Source: Sutcliffiella horikoshii
Lineage (GTDB): Bacteria; Bacillota; Bacilli; Bacillales; Bacillaceae_I
Reading direction: 5' to 3'
NCBI RefSeq assembly: GCF_008180725.1
Contig: NZ_VTEV01000001.1
Span: 651,269 to 715,268, forward strand
Length of the DNA: 64,000 nucleotides
In this document: positions 59,317-64,000 of the stretch, piece after piece
Numbering within the stretch: position 1 is the first letter of the stretch
Layout: each line of letters opens with the position of its first letter
Position numbers and translations under genes: made by a program
Notes under the pieces: generated by a model
The model's database searches: none
Told to the model about the DNA's origin: nothing
Seen by the model: only the letters and a program-made list of their open reading frames with translations

Positions 59317-60654
59317 TTATTTAGCTGCATTTGCTGCAACTTGTACAGCATCCCATACGGTAGCATATGGAGGAGCATAACACAAATCCAACATACCAAT
59401 TTGCTTGGTGGTCAAACCGCATGTAATGGCTGTCGCATAAACATCAAGTCTCTTAGCGATGGATTCATCCTGACCAATAAGTTGTGCTCCCAAAAGCTTT
59501 CGTGATTCTTTTTGATATACCAGCTTGATATGAATCTTTTCTGCCCCAGGATAATAAGAGGCATGATTATTTGTTTTAATTACTATTTTTTCAACATCTA
59601 AGTTTTCCTGCTTTGCTTGTTTTTCAGTAATACCGGTCATAGCTGCCGTCCATTCTAGAATTTTTACCACATTTGTTCCGAGAATTCCATCAAATGTAGA
59701 AGGGATGCCTGCAATATTGTCGGCGGCCACCCTTCCATGTTTATTGGCCGTCGTACCAAGCGCAATGTTTACTGGTTTATTTAATAAAAGGTGATTGCTT
59801 GTTGCACAATCTCCCGCAGCATATATAGACTTGATGCTCGTTTCCTGATGGGAATTAACAATGATCGCGCCGTTTTCGAGCATTTCTAAGCCTAGTTCTT
59901 TAATAAAATCCGTGTTTGGTTTTATTCCTATATTTACAATAACCGCATCGACTTCGTATGAATTTTTGTCCGTCTCAATGCTTGTAACTTTCCCCTCTGA
60001 CATTTTTAGTTCCTTTACTTCTTCTCCTGTTCGGATTCCAACTCTATCTTGCAGGGAATCAGAAATGATATTTGCCATTTCCTCATCGTAATTTGGTAAA
60101 ATTTGATTTTGAAGCTCAATGACAAACACCTCTTTGCCAAGCTCTACCATTGTTTCGACAAGCTCCATTCCGATATATCCGCCACCTATGATGCCTACCC
60201 TTTTGATATTGTCATTTTGGTAGTACTTACGCATTTCTATCCCATCATTCAGTGTCTTTAATGTATGAACATTGCTTGCTTCTTTGGGAATAAAAGGTGG
60301 AACAATTGGTTTGGCTCCTGTTGCAATCAGTAGTTTATCATAGTGGACGAATGTTTCTTCGCCTGATTGGAGGTTTTTCACCATCACCTTTTTGTTGGAG
60401 TGATCAACGTTTGTTACCTCATGATGAATATGGACGGCAATGTCTCGTTCTTCAAAATCTTCTACCGTTCTTGCCAGCAGGTCTTCATGAGATTCTGTCA
60501 CACCAGATATGTAATACGGCAATCCACACGCCCCGTAAGAAACATATTCATCTTTTTCAAATACGCTGATTTTTACTGTTTCGTCTAATCTTCTTAACTT
60601 GGAGGCAGCACTCATGCCCCCTGCAATACCCCCAATAATTACCACATGTTCCAT
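59317..60654 (-). CDS. CoA-disulfide reductase / NADH-dependent flavoprotein
   Basis: The 445-residue FAD enzyme has the dinucleotide motif VIIGGIAGGMSAAS, the redox Cys in SYGACGLPYYISG (single-Cys type as in CoA-disulfide reductase and NADH oxidase), NAD motif VGIIGGGYIGMELVE, and FAD motif IYAAGDCA. The C-terminal dimer domain has YAPPYATVWDAV with the Tyr pair. It is expected to reduce CoA disulfide or persulfides with NAD(P)H and protect thiols. AGGAGG lies upstream of the ATG. Transcribed alone. Confidence 0.9.
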   Translation of the reverse strand: MEHVVIIGGIAGGMSAASKLRRLDETVKISVFEKDEYVSYGACGLPYYISGVTESHEDLLARTVEDFEERDIAVHIHHEVTNVDHSNKKVMVKNLQSGEETFVHYDKLLIATGAKPIVPPFIPKEASNVHTLKTLNDGIEMRKYYQNDNIKRVGIIGGGYIGMELVETMVELGKEVFVIELQNQILPNYDEEMANIISDSLQDRVGIRTGEEVKELKMSEGKVTSIETDKNSYEVDAVIVNIGIKPNTDFIKELGLEMLENGAIIVNSHQETSIKSIYAAGDCATSNHLLLNKPVNIALGTTANKHGRVAADNIAGIPSTFDGILGTNVVKILEWTAAMTGITEKQAKQENLDVEKIVIKTNNHASYYPGAEKIHIKLVYQKESRKLLGAQLIGQDESIAKRLDVYATAITCGLTTKQIGMLDLCYAPPYATVWDAVQVAANAAK

Positions 60655-60762
60655 AACCTTTTCCTCCTAAATCTATCTCTGTTTTCATACCATTATATTC
60701 CCTCATGGCAGATAAAGTAGTCATGTAACATAAAGAAAAAAATTTAGTTGGTTGGGTAGTCA

Positions 60763-60947
60763 CCGCTGTTCCTTTCCGCAAATGGCTTCGCTATCCTAGG
60801 GGCTGACGTGAGCCTCCTCGGCTTCGCCTGCGGGGTCTCCACCTACCTCTATTTCCCTCAGGAGTCTTCGCCTTTTGCTCCAATCCACAGCTAAAAATTA
60901 CGAAAAAGGAACGTTAATGCTTTTTCGGTTAACTCGGTTAGATGGAT
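60763..60947 (+). repeat. GC-rich dispersed repeat, subtype C, second copy
   Basis: It begins CCGCTGTTCCTTTCCGCAA, has the family core (GCTTCGC, GAGCCTCCTCGGCTTCGCC, GGAGTCTTCGCC) and ends in the C-type tail GGAACGTTAATGCTTTTTC and TTAGATGG. It matches the copy at 30645-30828 and fills the gap 60655-61010, with a terminator. Confidence 0.68.
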
Positions 60948-60971
60948 TTTCAATTTCTTAGATTAATGAAA

Positions 60972-61005
60972 AACAAATGACCCTGCCAAGGCAAGGTCAT
61001 CTGTT
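60972..61005 (-). terminator. Terminator of the mtnWXBD operon
   Basis: On the minus strand AACAGATGACC and GGTCATTTGTT pair, with inner TTGCC/GGCA, followed by a T-run. Confidence 0.8.
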
Positions 61006-61010
61006 TTATA

Positions 61011-61544
61011 TTAGTTATTTACTTCCTCTTTTTCATAAATTGGTACCCAACCTTCTGTAGTAACGAAGATTCGAACAGCGACTACTTTACGATCCTCCAT
61101 TAAGGTGAAATAATGTCTGACATTTGGAGGGACAGAGATTAAATCACCAGGGTCTAATTCAACATCAAAGAAAGAACCATCCTTTCCTTGAATGACGAAA
61201 ATACCATGTCCACTGACAATGAAACGGACTTCATCATCTGTATGATGATGCTCTTTATTGAAGTTCTGAAGAAGTTGCTCCAGGTTAGGTGTTGTCTCAG
61301 ATAATGAGATAACGTCTTGTGCCTTGTACCCTCTTTTTAAGGATATTGCAGAAATTTCATCATTGAAAACTGTAAGAATTTCTTCCTTGTTTTCATCTGT
61401 CAAAGAAAAATTTCCCTGTAAGTGTTGAGGTAGTTTTGCAATGTCCCAGTTTTCGTAGATTACTTCATTATCAATTAAGAAGCTTTCTACATGTTCTTCC
61501 CCTACAATTCTTTCATTTGTTTCATGCAATCTGATTAGTGCCAT
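61011..61544 (-). CDS. mtnD: Acireductone dioxygenase
   Basis: The 177-residue cupin enzyme oxidises 1,2-dihydroxy-3-keto-5-methylthiopentene to 2-keto-4-methylthiobutyrate and formate. Metal ligands are the two His and the Glu in EHHHTDDEVRFIV and the His in PPNVRHYFTL. AGGAGG lies before the ATG. Last gene of mtnW-X-B-D, and its terminator follows; 2-keto-4-methylthiobutyrate is then transaminated to methionine by an enzyme encoded elsewhere. Confidence 0.95.
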   Translation of the reverse strand: MALIRLHETNERIVGEEHVESFLIDNEVIYENWDIAKLPQHLQGNFSLTDENKEEILTVFNDEISAISLKRGYKAQDVISLSETTPNLEQLLQNFNKEHHHTDDEVRFIVSGHGIFVIQGKDGSFFDVELDPGDLISVPPNVRHYFTLMEDRKVVAVRIFVTTEGWVPIYEKEEVNN

Positions 61545-61562
61545 GTTACATTCCTCCTTAGG

Positions 61563-62201
61563 TTAAATAGATACTTTTGGGCGAACCAGGTTTTTCACAC
61601 TTAGTAATTTTAGATGATAGGAGAATAGAAACTCCCAGGCCTCAAGGTGTTTTTTTGCTTCAAAGGCAGTTCTGCCCCAGACGGTAATTCCGTGATTTCT
61701 GATGAGAACAGCGCCAGCATCTTCTTCAATAAATGAAGAAAATTCATCTGCTAGTGCTGGAATATCAGCATGATTTCTAATGATTGGGATGCTTACTTCC
61801 GCATCTTCCTCCCAAATACCGAATGCTTTAATGATTTCCTGCCCTTTGAATCTAATTTCCCCTTGGTCACCGTATAGCTCAGATATGACATTATTGTCTA
61901 TCGTATGGACATGCAAGGAGCAACCGGCTTTGGTTTTCTGGTATACTTCGAGATGCAGTAATGTTTCTGCTGAAGGCTTCAAGTCGGTATTTTCAACAGC
62001 TTTTCCTGATTCATCCACAAGTAGAAAATCTTCTGAGGTTATCCTCCTTTTATCCTTGCCACTTGAGGAAACCAAAAATTGCAGTGGGGTATCTGTTACT
62101 TTAATAGAAAGGTTTCCACTTGTACCAAAGAACCAATCACGCAAGGCCAACTCTTCCTTAACCTCAGAAAGCTCTGTCCATTTCTTCAAAAATTGGCTCA
62201 T
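61563..62201 (-). CDS. mtnB: Methylthioribulose-1-phosphate dehydratase
   Basis: The 212-residue class II aldolase-fold enzyme dehydrates 5-methylthioribulose-1-phosphate to the diketo phosphate. Zinc ligands are [10 protein letters not shown] (HxH) and [10 protein letters not shown] (His). [15 protein letters not shown] and [13 protein letters not shown] form phosphate-binding parts. Its ATG overlaps the end of mtnX as ATGA. Third gene of the salvage operon. Confidence 0.94.
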   Translation of the reverse strand: MSQFLKKWTELSEVKEELALRDWFFGTSGNLSIKVTDTPLQFLVSSSGKDKRRITSEDFLLVDESGKAVENTDLKPSAETLLHLEVYQKTKAGCSLHVHTIDNNVISELYGDQGEIRFKGQEIIKAFGIWEEDAEVSIPIIRNHADIPALADEFSSFIEEDAGAVLIRNHGITVWGRTAFEAKKHLEAWEFLFSYHLKLLSVKNLVRPKVSI

Positions 62202-62863
62202 GCAGTCACCTCCCGTTTTTTCAAAATATCCATCACATTATAAAAGGTTTCGAATGGGGAAAAAGCAATGGACTGCTCCTCACACTTTTTAATTAGAAAG
62301 TCTCTCGCAATTACTTGATCAGCAAGCTTTGCTGCCTCTAAATCTGTAATGGAATCTCCAATTACAATTTTATAGGTGTCTGTATCGGCAAGCTTTCTGA
62401 TAATAGATGGTTTACAGCAGCCACAATCATTGTTACATTTTTCATCACATGCATGCGGCCATAAGATATTTATTTTTTCTCCAGAAAAATCGGACTGATT
62501 GCAATAGATGTTTGTTTCTTCTATCAAGCCTGCTAAAAGTGGTTCCACAAAAAAATCAATACCGCCAGATACAATATAAAGTGGAATTCCCTCTTCTTTT
62601 GTGTAAGCAACAAACTCCTTGAAGCCATCGCGTATTTCGGCATTAGCGACTATAAATTCCTTAATAACCTCTTTTTGTTCAGTAGGAAGAAGGGCAAACA
62701 TCTTTCCTACCCCTTCCTTGATGGAGATCTCCTGGGATAATACTTTATTTTTAATGTCTTCCCATTCTTCAGGAGCGAATTTCTTCATGATGGCAATGAT
62801 ATTGTCACTATTGGTGATGGTCCCATCAAAGTCACAAAAAATCATCTGCTTTTTGATTGTCAT
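62198..62863 (-). CDS. mtnX: HK-MTPenyl-1-P phosphatase
   Basis: The 221-residue HAD enzyme removes phosphate from 2-hydroxy-3-keto-5-methylthiopentenyl-1-phosphate. HAD motifs are [13 protein letters not shown] (nucleophile), [11 protein letters not shown], and [14 protein letters not shown]. Cys-rich NDCGCCKPS near residue 150 is typical of MtnX. The frame opens upstream at 62887, but the ATG at 62863 has GGAGG at 7 bases and overlaps the mtnW stop as ATGA. Confidence 0.94.
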   Translation of the reverse strand: MTIKKQMIFCDFDGTITNSDNIIAIMKKFAPEEWEDIKNKVLSQEISIKEGVGKMFALLPTEQKEVIKEFIVANAEIRDGFKEFVAYTKEEGIPLYIVSGGIDFFVEPLLAGLIEETNIYCNQSDFSGEKINILWPHACDEKCNNDCGCCKPSIIRKLADTDTYKIVIGDSITDLEAAKLADQVIARDFLIKKCEEQSIAFSPFETFYNVMDILKKREVTA

Positions 62864-64000
62864 GTTGTAACCTCCACACTTCCCCACTGCTTAATGGCAA
62901 CCTCCAGCTCAGGATACTTCTGTGCGTAACTTGCCAGTGATTCCCCTGCTTTTACCGCATCTACCGCTTGACGGAAAGCTTTTGCCCCTGCTGCTCCGCC
63001 AAGCTTATGACCGTGGACCCCTCCACCTGCATTAATGACCGCGTCATTTCCGAAATCTTGATAAAGTAGCGGTACAAGTCCAGGGTGTATCCCAGCTGAT
63101 GGCACAGGTAAGGTTTCTTTTAACTGATTATCTGTTACGGTTAATGCATCACGGATTCCGAGCGCTTGTTCCTTTGGCAACGCAACACTTCCGTAAGGAG
63201 ATGGGAATAAAGAAAAGTCGGCTCCTGCATATCGTAAAAGTTTTCCTAACAACAATTCATTCGAGATGCCATAAAATTCTGATGGGGTGATGGCTCCGCT
63301 AACCGCCGGATGCGCCATGATTGGAATGGATACTTCCTTGTCTTCAGCCAGACTTTGCAGTGTATCAAGACCATAAGCAAAAACATTGAATAATAGAATA
63401 TCAGCCCCTAATTCTACAGCTCTTTTCGCTTTATCTTTAAGATCCAACGTACGGCCTGTTAGGTTTACCGCATATCTTGCACGATGACCTGTCTCCTCTT
63501 TCACTTCCTCTAAGATTCTTCTGCCTTCGAATATCCTTTTTTCAAAAGGGGTTAGTTTGTTTTCAAACAATATTTCGTCATCTTTGATGAAATCCACTCC
63601 TCCAAGTGCCTGTTCCTTCAACTGTTCTGTGTGATAAGCAAGGTCCCTGCCGATCACCCCTTTAAAGATACTCATGACAAATGGTCTATGATGAACGCCA
63701 GTAATGGAGCGAAGCCCTTTTATTCCAAATTTTGGTCCCGGATAAGCTAGCTTCAAGTCTTCACTGAACTCGAGATCAATCAATTTTATCTCCCCGTCCA
63801 GTGATAGCTTGCCAAATACCGTGGTTAATATGGCTGGGAGGTCATTGCTGAAGTTAAAACTTGGGTATGCTATTTGGATGATTCCGCGTGTTACCGCTTT
63901 TCCAAAGTATGCATCCAACTTGTCACTAGAGGAGAGTTTTTTCACGCTAACTACTCTGCCTTTGTGCTTTTTTAGCTGTTCCTGTTCAAGCTGCGGGAGG
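62860..64000 (-). CDS. mtnW: DK-MTP-1-P enolase (RuBisCO-like), 5' end beyond the window
   Basis: The visible 380 residues include the complementary-strand reading frame up to the last base, beginning [17 protein letters not shown]. The GTG at 63945 (VKKLSS) is therefore not the start. This RuBisCO-like protein enolises 2,3-diketo-5-methylthiopentyl-1-phosphate. Its carbamylated-lysine region is [42 protein letters not shown] and [10 protein letters not shown] follow. Full-length family members have about 410 residues, so about 30-40 are missing. First visible gene of mtnW-X-B-D. Control (often a SAM riboswitch) would lie outside. Confidence 0.94.
   Translation of the reverse strand, partial: LPQLEQEQLKKHKGRVVSVKKLSSSDKLDAYFGKAVTRGIIQIAYPSFNFSNDLPAILTTVFGKLSLDGEIKLIDLEFSEDLKLAYPGPKFGIKGLRSITGVHHRPFVMSIFKGVIGRDLAYHTEQLKEQALGGVDFIKDDEILFENKLTPFEKRIFEGRRILEEVKEETGHRARYAVNLTGRTLDLKDKAKRAVELGADILLFNVFAYGLDTLQSLAEDKEVSIPIMAHPAVSGAITPSEFYGISNELLLGKLLRYAGADFSLFPSPYGSVALPKEQALGIRDALTVTDNQLKETLPVPSAGIHPGLVPLLYQDFGNDAVINAGGGVHGHKLGGAAGAKAFRQAVDAVKAGESLASYAQKYPELEVAIKQWGSVEVTT

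Noticed and set aside
63945-63945. GTG at 63945 as the start of mtnW
   Set aside because: The frame stays open to the window edge and encodes sequence typical of the family N-terminal region ([10 protein letters not shown]), so the gene is only cut off by the edge.
1-64000. tRNA, rRNA, prophage or defence island
   Set aside because: No tRNA-like cloverleaf, rRNA sequence, integrase, phage structural or defence gene was found on either strand.

Overview
The window is low-GC Gram-positive DNA from a spore-forming member of the Bacillaceae. Evidence for this: purine-rich AAAGGAGG-type ribosome binding sites, frequent TTG/GTG starts, a complete GerA/GerB/GerC germinant-receptor operon, two Spo0E-like phosphatases, a YjcZ-type sporulation miniprotein, CtsR-controlled clpE, and preQ1, SAM and T-box leaders. 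I cannot name the species. There are no rRNA or tRNA genes, no prophage and no CRISPR array.

Layout. 1-2.8 kb: histidine catabolism (hutP, a terminator hairpin, hutH, hutU running off the left edge). 2.9-4.8 kb: a helical-repeat membrane protein, an SDR protein lacking the usual catalytic Tyr/Lys, and an ArsR regulator. 4.9-9.1 kb: two tandem paralogues that each look like an ECF sigma factor fused to a zinc-finger, membrane-anchored anti-sigma factor. 9.1-14.8 kb: tiny genes, a LysM-NlpC/P60 hydrolase, manganese catalase, yjcZ, a PGFG-type membrane protein and an alpha/beta hydrolase. 14.8-16.7 kb: a T-box leader in front of an argS whose N-terminal domain has been deleted and frameshifted. 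17.4-17.6 kb: ten 9-bp motifs mostly spaced exactly 21 bp apart. 18-20 kb: an ABC-2 exporter. 22.5-26.2 kb: gerA-gerB-gerC. 31-33.6 kb: queC-D-E-F behind a preQ1-I riboswitch. 38.9-42.7 kb: metY-metX-hom behind a SAM-I riboswitch. 43-45 kb: clpE with two CtsR operators. 46-50.4 kb: a polysaccharide deacetylase lipoprotein, a stand-alone murE and an M3 peptidase. 51-56.2 kb: phnD-phnC-phnE-phnE plus a 5'-nucleotidase. 56.5-60.7 kb: a ZIP transporter, a Spo0E-like protein, a divergent polysaccharide deacetylase, a CBS-domain protein and a CoA-disulfide reductase. 61-64 kb: methionine salvage mtnW-X-B-D, with mtnW cut by the right edge.

Sulfur metabolism is a recurring theme. MetX/MetY make homocysteine from homoserine supplied by a linked Hom, under SAM control, and MtnWXBD recycles the methylthioadenosine carbon skeleton. 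Phosphorus (phn plus nucleotidase) and histidine use are further nutrient-scavenging modules.

A family of GC-rich repeats of about 130-220 bp sits in many of the gene-free gaps (11, 27, 30, 37, 45 and 60 kb). One copy at 11023-11240 has inserted into another copy with terminal inverted repeats and a 10-bp target duplication, so the family behaves like a non-autonomous mobile element (MITE). The observations I judge most novel are the fused sigma/anti-sigma tandem, the 21-bp phased motif array, the nested MITE family and the decaying T-box argS.
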